Source: Anarhynchus alexandrinus (Eukaryota; Chordata; Aves; Charadriiformes; Charadriidae). From it: a stretch of DNA of 64,000 bases. The notes beneath the pieces are model-generated. The model saw only the letters and a list, made by a program, of their open reading frames with translations, was not told where the DNA came from and ran no database searches. The translations under genes and the position numbers were made by a program. Positions 14,701 through 26,657 of the stretch are shown piece by piece; within the stretch, counting starts at the first letter, position 1, and the number at the start of each line of letters is the position of its first letter. Location of the stretch: contig VUYV01000074.1 of the NCBI GenBank assembly GCA_008711295.1, forward strand, positions 3,700,797 through 3,764,796. Reading direction: 5' to 3'.

Positions 14701-16381
14701 ATACATCTGCTGTCCACAGGGGAAGGGAAAGCAGCACTGAGTGTTCCAAGGGATCCCTCTTCCTCTGTAGAAAATCTTGCTCGTGTCCTGTGAGCCTTTG
14801 ATCAGGCCTGGGACTGACAGACGTTGTTGCTGGGTTTGTTGCTGCTGTCATTTCTGTTTGTGTTTTGAATTCGAAGGGCAAATTTGATTTAAATCAACCG
14901 TGGTCACATATAATCAAAGCTAATGAGCAGGTTCCTATCTGTATTAAAGTAAGTAAATAATTCAATAAGTTTCAAAAATCTTTGCCAATGAGTCACTTTG
15001 CATTTGTCCAGCCAGGGATGATACTGCAAATCTAAACAAAACAAGTCAAAATATGTGTGCGAGCGCGCCGAGTGGGACTCGCATGGGAGCAGATACCATC
15101 TGGAATCACAGTTGCTCTCACAGCCAGAAGGGCCAGAAAGATGCTGTCAAACGGGAGAGGTGCACAAGTGAGCCACAGGAAGCTTTTAGGGCAGCAGCAT
15201 GGAGATGGCTTCTTAGCTTTTTCTATCTTGTGACCAACCCTCTGCCCTTTGCTCTCTGTGCTGCTCGTGTCTTTTTACAGGGCCAGGTCACAGGCACTGG
15301 TCCTTGCCTGTGACAAGTGTGCTGGCGGGGGTGACAGTGCTCCCCATGTCAGCCATACAAACCTGAGCACGGATCTTTCTTCCTGTACAGACAAAGCAGC
15401 AGGGTAGATCTCGCAGCCTTCAGCCTCACCCATAGGAGACCTCTACTGCTTGACTTTTGGAAGTCATTTCATGACTGGCAGCAGAGGCAGGCAGCCACTG
15501 GGCAGAGTGCCATGCGCAGGTCTGCAACTCAGAGCATCTCGGTTGGAGCGTGTGCTGGGCAGGAAGCATACGGCGAGCTGGCCGTGGGAGCCTGCCTGTT
15601 ATCTGAAGGCACTTTCATGTCCAGCCACCACATAGCATGAAAGACGGTTGTGCAGCTTCAGTGGTTTGCTGCAAGCAGCATCATTTAGCAAAGGCATGTC
15701 TTGCACACAAAATGCAAAAGGACAGTGAGTTCAGGCTGTGTGTGCTGTCTCTGTAACTGTTCCAAAGAATCCTAACGTCAGACTCTCCTGGTTTATTTTT
15801 GGGTCCAGCTTTTTGGGTCTATTACCATCCCTGACTGGTTCTTGACTGTCTGAGTTGCAACCTGTGTCATTTTGGCTTCCATGTGCCTTCTTTGCTAGCA
15901 CAGTTACTGAAAGATAATGAGGTGGGAGCATCATTACACAAAGAGCCTTGGTGGAAAAATACTGTACTTAAATAAGTTGAGAGCATTATCACCACTTAGA
16001 AAATGCTTGGAGGAGGAGTGACAGCATATGCTGTTCTGTCATTAAAACAAAAGTTGTATTTCAAAAGCTTTTTTTCCCCTATAGATATTATGCAGATATT
16101 GCTAGTCTAACAGGAATGCGAAGTGGAAGAACAGCTGAACAGAGTAGCTGCCACAGAGAGGGGTGGGGGCAGGTGACAGGAATACAGATTTCAGTGGGAT
16201 GCATTCAAGGAGAAAGGCAGCAACGTAATTTGCCAAAGACATCCTAGAAATAGTTAATAAGCACATGGAAAACTCCCCTTGCTGTAGAAATAGATCAGCA
16301 CAGAGCAAGGTGAAGGGTACCAAAATTCTTTTTTGGCAGGGAGGTGTTGGAGACTGCTTTGATGTGGCTCTTCTTTGCCAG
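11706..16381. other. non-coding stretch, no gene recognised
   Basis: No gene, RNA gene or clear repeat is seen. Open frames reach 110 codons and overlap on both strands. GC content is moderate with scattered CpG, for example around 13380-13420 and 15060-15070, but no CpG-island-like density. Confidence 0.55.
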
Positions 16382-16913
16382 AAACATCCCACCCGCTTGC
16401 TGGATTTGGGTTTTGCTGGCTCACTGGAGCAGGTTGCTGTCTCCTGTGTACTCTCGGCTCTCAAGGGAAAAGAGGAGGGAGCATATGGGCAGAGCGGTCC
16501 CCGAAGGAAGATCCTGAGGCGGAGCCAAGCCTAAGGATAAGCTCTGGGCTGATCCTTGTTCATAAATTTAAGCTGAACAACAGAGTAGAGTTTGAATTTT
16601 GCAACTGCACTGCCACAATTCGTGCAGTGCAGAAAACAGTTTTTCTCAGGAAGCTTTATGACATGCAATATTTTTTAAACCAGAACTTGGAAAACCCAGT
16701 ACAGCTTAGTCCACTACAGGTTTGTGAGATGCACACTTCCAGTTCAGACTATACATCTACTGATAGGAAGCTTCTTCAGCTTTGTCCGGATTTGGATGCA
16801 GCACACAATTATCTTCATAATCCCCACCAGGCTCAGTGGAGTACGTTGTATGGAGTGATATCTTGCTATATCCAGATTTTCACTGACATAACTTTACTCT
16901 TAGATCCCACAGG
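16382..16913 (+). other. possible coding exon (weak)
   Basis: This 532-bp segment is fully open in one frame and is part of the longest open frame in the window. It is preceded by a pyrimidine-rich acceptor-like end (CTCTTCTTTGCCAG) and followed by a donor-like GTAAGAA. The stop codon ending the frame lies inside the donor, as it would if this were an exon. The implied peptide (about 176 residues, middle part ...RKLYDMQYFLNQNLENP...) matches no family I know. Against it: 532 bp is long for an internal exon, and one chance open frame of this length is expected in 64 kb. Confidence 0.13.
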
Positions 16914-19900
16914 GTAAGAAAGGCTTGGAAGTTGACCTTACCTTGGCTCTCACACAAGACATTATGGGAAGTTAAGCATGGAATGATGTCGCACACAAAT
17001 AGCTGATTTCATCATTTTCCCATTGCCAGGTTGCAGATGATTTCAAATACTTGTGACAAGAAGGGAGGGAGGACCGTGTGGAGGAACTGAGCGACCAGGT
17101 CTGCACTGACTGGCATGGTGCTGTGTCCTGGGGCTCCCAGGAGCACATACGTGTCCAGTAGCACTCTGTTTTCTCTAAGTTTTCATGCATGATTTATATG
17201 GTGCAGGGGCCTTTGGAAATATTGTTTCTGAACCGCAGCTGAACAAAGGAAAAGAGAGTTTTGAGGGTTTGTGTGTTGCGCTGGAGTTGAAAACCAGGCA
17301 GCACTGTGCTAAATGTGTGGGAACTGGGGCTTTTCTAATAATCATCTCTGCTTTGCTTTTCCCATGAAAAAACTTGCCACGATGTTAATTTGTTAGAAGA
17401 TTTGCAGAGCCAAAACCAACAGAGGACTCTACCCCAGCCAGTGTGATTTAAAATAAGTAATGATTATCTGAGGCCATACTAATGGTAGACCTGTGTTAAG
17501 CCGGGTCTAAGGGACTGCTGCACGCCTGGCCAGTGAGGAGTGACCTGAGACGAGCTGTTCAGTCTGAATGACAGTTTGGGTCACCTCCCTTTGCCTCTAA
17601 ATTGTTTCTTGCTATCCTTATAGGTCAGATTTTCAGCTTAGCACTAGCAGTGTGCGTGTGCATTCAGATGACTAATAAGCACCACGTAACTTGTCTGCTA
17701 TGGGCTAATGTGGATGGCCGGGAAAAAAACTGCACTGGATTAAACCGAGCATCTCTAGGGATGCCGAGCGTGGAAAGAAGCACTGATAAACACTGATGGC
17801 ACAGGCCAAGGGGCTCACATGCCATGAAAGTGAGAGTGTTCAGAGCTACTCCAAACAAAAAGCTTTGGCAGAGCAGAGGTTGCAAAACTGCTGCAAAGGA
17901 GGCAAAGGGACTGGGAATGTGAGTTTAAGGAAAGCTTTAAAAATATACCGTTCCCAGTAGTGTAATAGTTGAATGCAAAGGAAAAAGGTGTTTCTCCTCC
18001 TTTTCAGGCTTGCTGCTGAATGCGCCTTTCCAGCCTCTCCTCTTCTGCAGGTGTTTTGGTCAGTAATGGTGAGAGTAAGTAATCAAAAAATAAGCTAAAA
18101 TCTTTAAGTCCAACGTGTTTGACTGTTCTTACTCTGATTTGCAAGCTTGACTAGCTCTAAATAGTTGAATTACACAGAAAAGTTGGAAAGTACATTGTGA
18201 TATTTGAAGAAACACTTTCATAGCTGTGATTTAAAATATTCCTGTCCCATTTCACCCCCCAAGGACATTCCTGCTGTGCAATAAATGTGGGTAAAGTTAC
18301 AGATCTTCAAAATACTTCCAGCCTTTTGCCAGGTGAAAGACAGTTGAAAAGTCTGCTAAAGACAGTTTAAAATCCATGGTGGATTTTTCCTTTTCCAGAA
18401 GATGTCTAATTTATCTCTGTTTGTTATATCTGAAGCAGAGTGAACATGAGAAGGGGCTGTGCAACTTAAACTAAACCAAGAGCGTGGTCCCTCCTGACTT
18501 GTCAGCCATGTTCATGTCATCCTTCTCTCATAGGAGTCAGGAGCTCAGATCCTATGGAGTGTGCCAAAACCAAGACTGTCACCTTCCTCTTTCCCCAGGG
18601 GATCCCTTTTCATACCATGTCTGGATCCCTGCGGCTTTCCTAGTTCAGGAGTTTCTCTCGCAGCACTGGATATGCAGCTTTTTCCTCTCTCGAACCCCTC
18701 TCCCCATGCCTCTCCTCTAAACTTCTAAGTGTGTTTGCATCTTGAAGTCACTGTTGTCTTTAAATTTAATCATAAAGGGGAGGAGAAGGGGGGAAGAGAG
18801 TGAAAAACGTGTTAAATGAAGAAGAAAATCAATTTTGCATTTGCCACATCTCAGCAAACATTTACCCAACCCTGCCCCTCCCCTGCCTGTCAGTGCCAGG
18901 CACCGTGGCTTAATCCTTTCAGCATCTTTTCAAGCTGGTTGCATCAGGAATGTGTTGCTTTTCGATGCTCCTGACCTTTGAGCGTGGGCCGGTGTCCTTG
19001 AGGTATAAGTCAATTTAAAAACTCTCCTCTCTGCACTTCACAGAAACCCAGCGCGGTTTGTGTCAGCTCAGGTGCCGGCGCTTGATGAGTAACATCTATT
19101 CTCATCAGGAGTGACACCGCCAATGCTACCTGCCTCTGTGCTGCTTAAACAAACTGGAGGGATTTTGGTGGAGCGAGGGGGTGGGCAGCAGCCAGCTCCC
19201 TCCTCCCTGCCGTGCTGCGGCCGGGCAGCGCTGCTCCAGCAAAGGGGGCTGGAAAAGGGCACTGTCTGATGCTGCTCTGATTGCGCTTTCGGCTCCCAGG
19301 GAAGAGGGTCTGATCCAGTCCCTCCTGCACAAGGGCAGCAGTGGGCTGACCATGAGCAAGGGACAGCTGGAGAAGCACGACCGCAGCATCTGCTGGAGGA
19401 GCTGGACCTTTGGGACCCAGCACCTATGCAAGGTTTCTTCTCCGTGATCTTGCTCTTAGCCTTTCATCTTCATCCTCACCAAAATTGCTCCTTTCCTTGC
19501 TTTTAAGGCTTCTCTCTGGAAATGCTTGGTGTTAGAGGAGGTGTGTGCTATTGTGAGTTACAGATGTCTTTTAGGTTACATCTGGGCTGTTAAAGAGGTA
19601 TTCTGCAGGGGTAAGGTACTGGCCTCCTGGCAATTGCATCGGGCACCTGGCCAGAGCTCTGTAACATTGCCTGTGGGCTCTGCGTTCCTTCTGTAAAACC
19701 CCATATCTGACACAGGGAACGATGTGTGCTTGCCAGGAGGTGGAATATAGCGAGGTGGAAAGCAGTCCTGTGTCCCAAATTTCAGGCATTCAGGTCTCAG
19801 CAGGCTGTGTGGGTATGAGGTTCCCAGGGAATCTGCCAAGGGACTAACTAAAAGAATACCTAAATTTTGTCAGTGTCTGCTCACTAAAGCAGAAATGTGA

Positions 19901-21463
19901 GAAAATTTCCTATTTCAAAAATGTCCTAAATCAAAAAAGATGTTGTTTTTAAAGAGATTTTTTACTTCACTTAAAACCCTAAAATGTTACTGAAGAAAGC
20001 GGGGGGGGCTTCTTATTAAAATAAATTCTATAACTAATGTTGACAAAAACCTCTAGAATGCATGTACCTCCACCTCATTCTAATAAGAACTTTGCTGTAA
20101 TAAAAGAGTTAAAAATAAATAAATAATAACAATAATTCTGATTGTTCCTCCAGCTCTGGCATGAATTAGATATTCAGCCTAGATGGCGGGAGTAACAAGA
20201 AATACAGCCATGGATGCCTTTGTTTCTAATATTAGTTAGCTTGTTTAATTTGAGTTGTCTGCAGTATCAATAGCTATTCATATGTGTGTTACATGGCTTG
20301 AAGTTACCTTGCAAGCCTCAGTTTTCATCAAAGAGCTCAAAAGACAGCAGCACAAAGGGTATCTCTTTGTGTTTTATTCTTCTGCCAAACCTCGATTCCA
20401 AAGTACCAGGGTACTTAAGCAATTCCTGCTGGTGTTTCTGTTTGTAGCTGGGTTGTTTGGCTGATACACAGCTGTAAATGAGGCTATGAGAAATACTTCA
20501 TCAAGATGGCTTGGTTCAAAGCCATCTTCTCAATAGAGGATGATTGTTATACTTGGGCCCAGTGCCCAGAGGAGACAATCTTACATGAGTAAATAAATGT
20601 TGTATCTGCTTTTCATCAGGGCAGAATGGACACTGGACACAAAACTTTCATAAGGACTTAATTTATTTAGAGCACAGGTAAAACTTTGGGAGTTAGGAAT
20701 GTCCTGGGTCATTTGAAGCCTTTGTCTTAATGTCCTGTAAAATGGTAAGAAATTGTCTCTCTTTAAACTTCTGAAATGCAGAGGCATCTGCAAAGGTGCT
20801 CACCACGATGAAACTCTCTGGTTCCTCCTTCTCCCCTGAGAAAGGAGAGGAAGATTGAGGGCCAGTCTTCAATGGATTTACTTGTGGGAGGGTCGGAATT
20901 TCTCACTTTCTGTGTCTTGGTTTAGAAGGACATTCCATTGTCATCTCCTTGTCAACTAGGGAAAGCATCACACTCGTGCAGTGTTAGTGAACCAGAAAGA
21001 CAGCATTTTATGCATAATATTTTGTACTGGTGAAAACGTCAAATGAGGTTTGATGTGGTGGCAAATCCAGGCCTTTGTGTCCTCAGGTGATCTGCAGCAG
21101 TACCTGTTCTGGATGTGCTTTGAGGCAGTGGTGGATGGAGTGTGCTTGCTGGATGTTGGTGTCTTTGCAGACTTTGATACCATTTAGCACAAAGTCCTGT
21201 CGGGCCACTGGTGTGCACTGGCTCACACTGAGCACCAGGAGCATGGACAGGTTGCTTCCTACATTGCCAAGGCTTTTGCAGCAGGGCTGGTGTGTGATCT
21301 TCAGCTTCTCTTCTTCAGCAGCCTCCAGTCCAGCTCTGAGATGGGCACAGCCATAGGCAAGGCAGAGATCCTCTGTCCTCTGAGACACCTCTAACACACT
21401 AATGACCCATGACTTTAACATTTTACCCCAACCAGGGATATCATTGATATCAAAGCAATACAA
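16914..21463. other. non-coding stretch, no gene recognised
   Basis: No gene is supported. Around 19050-19420 the sequence is GC-rich with several CpGs, giving overlapping open frames on both strands of about 90-100 codons with no domain. An A-rich simple stretch of AAATA units lies at about 20104-20140. A small hairpin at 20503-20528 is listed separately. Confidence 0.55.
20503..20528. repeat. perfect 10-bp inverted repeat
   Basis: AAGATGGCTT (20503-20512) and AAGCCATCTT (20519-20528) are exact reverse complements with a 6-base spacer. The function is unknown and it may be chance. Confidence 0.5.
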
Positions 21464-21545
21464 GGACAGACTAGATGGTAAAAACAGTTGTTCCTGTCGT
21501 TGATATCAAAGAAAGGAACAACGACTTTTGCCATCTACTCTGACC
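21464..21545. repeat. 82-bp imperfect foldback (hairpin)
   Basis: The arm at 21464-21495 pairs with the arm at 21514-21545 over 32 positions with about 6 mismatches, around an 18-base loop. The loop holds the self-complementary word TTGATATCAA. A second copy of TTGATATCAAAG lies just upstream (21444-21455). The size and pairing resemble a microRNA-precursor-like hairpin or a tiny palindromic transposon remnant. Neither can be proved from one copy. Confidence 0.55.
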
Positions 21546-24292
21546 TGCAAAACAAAGGCAGGAGAAATCTTATAATTATTTTTAACTTCCTCAAGCTCAT
21601 AACTTTTTTTTTTTAACTAAGCTTTTGTTTGAACTAATTTGTGGTTTTTTTGTAAAGCTATGCAGTTCCCACTTGCAGACTCCTGAGGTGCTCTGTTCCC
21701 ATGGTTATTTGCCTGAATTCTTCTCATTTGCGTCTCATTTCAGTCTGAATTTTTCTTTCTTCAGTGACAGCAATTGGATCTTATTATTTCTTTGACTTTT
21801 AGTTATGCAGTTGGGTGCCTCACCCCAAACCTAGTTTACCTGAGCATTCAGCAAAATGAAATAGCCCATGGTCACACGTTCCCCTTGCTAATATATGCTG
21901 TTAGGTGATTATTTTATGAGATGCTCCTCAGTAAATGGACCTGATGAGCAGCTTCTCCTCTGTAAAACATTCACAGCTGAGACATTGATCAGCGGCCTTC
22001 TGACCTCAGCATAAAGGTAGCCACCTATAGACATGTTTAGAAGCACTGTAGAGGAAAGGGAGAGATCTAAAGTGTGGGCTTGTTTTGTGGTGGAAGGATC
22101 CTGGCACTGCAGTTTTTAATGTCATCAGTCCTCATTGTAGCTAGTATCCCCCCAGGTTACTACTGCCATTTCCCTCTGCCTTCAGACCAAGGAGTGAGCA
22201 CCTCGGTGCTTTTTAGTCAAATAAACCCATGTGCCTCTGCGATTTAAAGAGAGCGTCTTTCTTTACTTCCCATTTTAAACCAGATAGATAGTTTAGATGT
22301 TGGGAGGATAATCCCTATCTCTTTTGATTGCTTCTGGCATCAAAACTTCCTTAGTCATAACCTGGGAAGAAATCATCCTTGCAGAGATGCCTTTGCGAGG
22401 CAGAGAGGGAAGGATGCTTGTTGGGGGGGCTTCATGCTGGGAGTCTGAGATGGGTGTCAGTGCAGCCGCCGATGTGATGAGCTGGCTGAGAGCGGGAGGG
22501 GGTGTCTGCCTCTGCTCTGCCTTCCCCAGGCTGCTTACTGCATCAGCTTGTTATACGGACTGTCTGCCCCGTTTCTGGTTCCACTCAATTGCAACCCATG
22601 CTAAAAAATAACTACAGGCAATTATTCGACCTGTGTTTGCTGTGGTAAAAACTTTAAGAGGAGACTTGCAGAAAGGCCTTTTCAGCCTCCTGAGAATCCA
22701 AAATACAGTCCTAGCTCTAAGGATTACTTTAACTTACCCAAAGACAAGAAATAACACTCCAACTGTTGTTTCCCATCCAAAGGTCAGGCTTCAAATACCA
22801 GGTCCTTGCTATAGACTTCTCACTAACAAGCTGCGAGGCTGTCATTATTCTTAGAAATAATTCAACAAACAATTTTGCATAGCATATCTGAGAGGATGGC
22901 ATTCTGCAGACACGTTCTGAACTGGAAAAGGGTATGTTTTGCCTTCTACATTATTTCTGATTTATTCAGTTGCCCATACGTGTAATAAAGAATCCCATAA
23001 ATGGAGCGATTCTAAAGGAAGAAAAAGTATTAAAACTGTTTTGTTCTGTAATCATGAAGAGAAATCCTCACTGCATAGAAGCAACCAGCAGAGGCACAAG
23101 CAAATGAACCACATAAATTGCTCTGAAAATACTAATTGCAGCCTGCTGAAGTTTGCTGCATCTCTCTGATGTTTCTGTGGTGTGATGACAAGCCACCTAC
23201 TCGATTTACATCAGCTCACTTGGAGAAAGCAATTGACTGTCAGAGAAGGATCATTATTTAAATGAGTTCATTTTTGAAGATTAAGTCAAGACAGGAAATT
23301 GCCAGAAAGTGTGAGCAAAAAGCAGAGAAGTTCAAGTAATCTCCATCACCAGACAGACAGTGATCTGTATCTCTTAAGTGCTTTATCTCACCTTGATGTG
23401 AGCTGTGATGGACCAGAACTGCTGAGGAGCAGACGCAACAGGAGCATAAGACCTTCCAGAAATACAGAACAGAAAAAGAACCCATTAAAAATATGACGGC
23501 TGCTCACAGGAGTGATCTTCTGGCTTGAGAAGTATCTTTACAGAACTATCCTATTCAACGGGTTATATCTCATTCTGTCCCGTTTTGTAAGTCCTCTGTT
23601 CGTGTGTGTAGTTATCCGTTCCACTGTGGTATTCGGCTCTTTTTGAGGTATAGTCCTAAACCACGATTAAAGCCATGCTCTGGATTAAACTATTAAACCT
23701 TCTAAGGAAATTAGATTAAACTATTTCTTCTGTAATTCATAAACTGAACTTTAATTCTTATTGTTTGGAAAGATTTAAGCTTCAGCTAGTCACACATTTA
23801 CAATATGGAAATTCTTCTCTTTTTTTTTTCTAAACTAATGATTTGATTTCCTTAGCTGATATAAAAAAAAAAGTAGTCTGACAACTTCTGTTGTTTTTCT
23901 AAGTACTGCCATGTAAGCCTCTTTAAGTGTAACCCATCTGAGTCGCATCAAATGAGAATAATTTAGAGATAATGTCAATGAAAACAGACTCTTGTCAAAG
24001 GGTAACAGTCTCCTGCTGCTACATGAATACAGAGTATCAGAAATAACTATCAAAGGGAAGTGAAGGAGCTATGTAATGCAGGGACATTGAAAAAGGAGCA
24101 GTGCTCTTGTGCAATTGCTGCCTCATGTTTGCAAGGGGGGCACGCGAGAGCAAGGCGAGATGCTCTGGTGTCTGTATCAGCATGAAGGAACTGTCTATCT
24201 GCATCTAACTGCATCTCCAGCAGAATGACTGTGTTTCACGGTGAATGTTTTCAGGTATGGATGGTAGGAGAGCAGAGGGTCTCCTCTTGTGT

Positions 24293-24326
24293 GGTAACAT
24301 GGTGCCAGAGGTAACATGGTGCCAGA
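24293..24326. repeat. 17-bp tandem duplication, two perfect copies
   Basis: GGTAACATGGTGCCAGA occurs twice back to back (24293-24309 and 24310-24326) with no mismatch. It is a recent local duplication, probably by replication slippage, and may vary in copy number between individuals. Confidence 0.8.
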
Positions 24327-25378
24327 GTAGAATGTCACCAATCACATTATTGATGTTTTTAATTTATCTTAGGACAAGTGAAGACGGGTAAAATTCCTGG
24401 TAAATTGCACAGACTGTTCTGGGGACAGCTGGCTCTGAATGCATCTGCTCAGGAGAGAAATAAAGGAGCCTCTGGCTTTCCTCCAGTGACTCCAGGCAGA
24501 GTAGCTGACCCTGCGCTAGTGCAGAAGCATTAGCTACCGGTGTTGTTTTGGAAGCTGCATTTCATCCCTCTTGCCAACCACCTGTCATTTTTGGAGCATT
24601 AATAACTGTAATAACAAGCAGAAATGAAACTGAGAGGTCCTAGATTGGCAGACTTTTAAAGATAATTCAATACTATACAGTGACTTTTAAAATTAATTTA
24701 TAAATATTTAAAGCTATGAATATTTCAGTCTTTTCAATTCATTTTGTTAATTATTTAGCTATAAAGCACATATCATACTCTTTCCCTCCTGTTCAAATTA
24801 TACTTTTATTGCATTTTGAAAGGCTCAGTTTGCAGACTGCAGCTGCAGCAGCAGCTCAAGATCAAAGGCTGTATTTTGTAAGTGGCTCCCTGGGCTTGGC
24901 TTTCCAGGGGAGAAGCAGGGGGGGACTGTTAGATGCATTCATTTTGCATGCTGACTTTCTTGCATCAGCAGCCTGGGTAATGATTCCAGTCACACAGGTG
25001 CTTGCTGCCCTCATGTGCTTTTGCAAACCAGAGCTCGGCATATGCACATCTAGTAGCTTAAAAAAAAAAATATGCGTGTTTTGGGGGGAAAAAAGTACTC
25101 CTGCCTCCTTGCAAGAGATCACACCTTATTCTCATGGCCAGAAACAGTGACAGCCCTCCTTTGCAAATAGCCAGAACATCAAAGATTTAAAAAAATTTAA
25201 TTAACATCTTTGTGATAAATGGACACTATCACAGACCGGTCCTTCTGATTATCTTCATCACTCTTTTATTAAATAGAAGGATAAGTAGGTCCTTCATAAT
25301 TATCAATCTGTTGGAACACGGACTGGCATTTTATTGTAGGCTTGTGCGGCATCAAAGGCAAAGGTGTACAAGTGCACC

Positions 25379-25393
25379 ATAATAATAATAATG
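25379..25393. repeat. short (ATA)n microsatellite
   Basis: About five ATA/AAT units in a row. It is a simple repeat. Confidence 0.7.
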
Positions 25394-26035
25394 GGGACCG
25401 CTGCATTGCAGCCAGTCCACTTGGAAGCACTGTTGACTCCATAAGGGCAATGAAGTAGTGCTGAGCTAGAGGAAGCTGAACCACAAAACCTGTTGGAAAT
25501 ATGCTCGTTATTACGTTTGAGGAAATGCATGCCACCCTCAAGAGGAAGATAGGTGGAGAGACCTAGGGAAAAGTATTGGAGACCCCTGTGGGCACAAGTT
25601 GCTTTATTTCTATTCAGACACTATAGAGGAAGGTTAAAGCAAATAAAGCCCTAATTTATCTTCTGTTAGCTGCCTGAAGTTGGGTAGGATGAGGATAAGT
25701 CACATCTTCCTTTTCTGTATTCCCAATGTTTCATGGTCATGTCTTTAACAGAATTCTCAAAGCATAAAAATATCAGGTACCCTTAAAGCCCATGAGGCTC
25801 ACGTGTCTCACACTGAGCACCCAAAACAAGTCTTGTAGTGTTGTCTGCAGCTTCACGGTATGTAACACGGGGGTAATATTTTCTGATGTCGTGGAGCTGC
25901 GGGCAAAATGAATTCATTAATTTCAATGAAGCATCCAAATCCTGTGGTGGGAGAGTCCTGCAGGAAAGCTAATGAGAAAATTTAAGATGGCTTTGGGGCC
26001 AGGCTGATGGGTGGGGGAAAAAAACCTTCGGTCAT

Positions 26036-26652
26036 TATTGTGGTTTAGCCCCAGCTGGCAGCTAGGACCATGCAGCCGCTCGCACAGTTCTTCCCTTTCC
26101 CCCAGAATTGCAGGGAGAAAAGGAGGGGAAAGAGAAAGGAAAAAAAACCCCAACTTTGTGGGTTGAGATAAAGACAGTTTAATAGAAACAATAACAGAAA
26201 AATAAAATAACAATAATGACACAAATCACTCTCACCGCCAGGTGAATTGGCATTGTTCTGAGCAGTGATTGCGGATTTCCCCCCCTCCCGCCAACCTCAG
26301 TTTATAATACTGAGTGTGGCATCTGTGGGTACCGCTGACATCATGCTCAGCATGTTGATCCCCATATCAGGAGTCAAACTGCCAGACTGCCTGGGTGAAA
26401 ACTGGGAATCAGAACCACTAGCCCACACGCATCTGCTTGGGTCAGCAGCACATGTACTGAGCATGATGTCTATGGCATAGAATATTCCCTTGGCCATTCC
26501 ATAGTTCTGTCCATACTCCTTCTCAGCTTCTGTGGGACACTGAAAAAGCATAAACATTGCTTAGCAACAACTAAAACAATGAGCAATGTTGTCATTCCTT
26601 TCACAGCAATCACTAGAAAGAAAATTATCTCTTTCCAGCTGAAACCAGGACA
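26036..26652 (-). mobile_element. solo LTR 1 of an endogenous retrovirus
   Basis: Read on the minus strand, it starts TGTCCTGGTTTCAGCTGG and ends with the complement of TATTGTGGTTTAGCCCCAG. It is flanked by a perfect 5-bp target duplication, GTCAT, at 26031-26035 and 26653-26657. The outer left end has decayed from TG to TA. A TATA-like box (26301-26308) and an ATTAAA polyadenylation signal (plus-strand TTTAAT at 26178-26183) lie in the order U3, R, U5. There is no internal viral sequence, so it is a solo LTR left by recombination. The 5-bp duplication suggests class III (ERVL-like). Compared with LTR 2 it has about 147 extra bases in the promoter area (see findings). Confidence 0.85.
26301..26308 (-). 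promoter_or_regulatory. TATA-like box of solo LTR 1
   Basis: Plus strand TTTATAAT reads ATTATAAA on the minus strand. It sits at the place corresponding to the TATA boxes of LTR 2 and LTR 3. Confidence 0.45.
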
Positions 26653-26657
26653 GTCAT

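Larger units (their letters stand above)
21546..26030. other. non-coding stretch, no gene recognised
   Basis: No gene is supported. The stretch holds a short tandem duplication (24293-24326), a run of ATA triplets near 25379-25393 and an AT-rich patch at about 24600-24820 that could be regulatory but shows nothing specific. A CAG-rich spot at about 24838-24856 is followed by GTAAGTGG (donor-like), but no convincing exon can be drawn. Confidence 0.55.

Noticed and set aside
21075..21356. Possible reverse-transcriptase remnant (one frame gives a FADFDTI-like string)
   Set aside because: Only a handful of residues resemble the RT motif (AFDTV..), the frame is broken at once and no flanking CR1 sequence is recognisable.
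24838..24880. CAG-rich 40-base mini-exon before GTAAGTGG
   Set aside because: The acceptor has no proper pyrimidine tract, the size is at the lower limit and the sequence is a simple CAG-like repeat.
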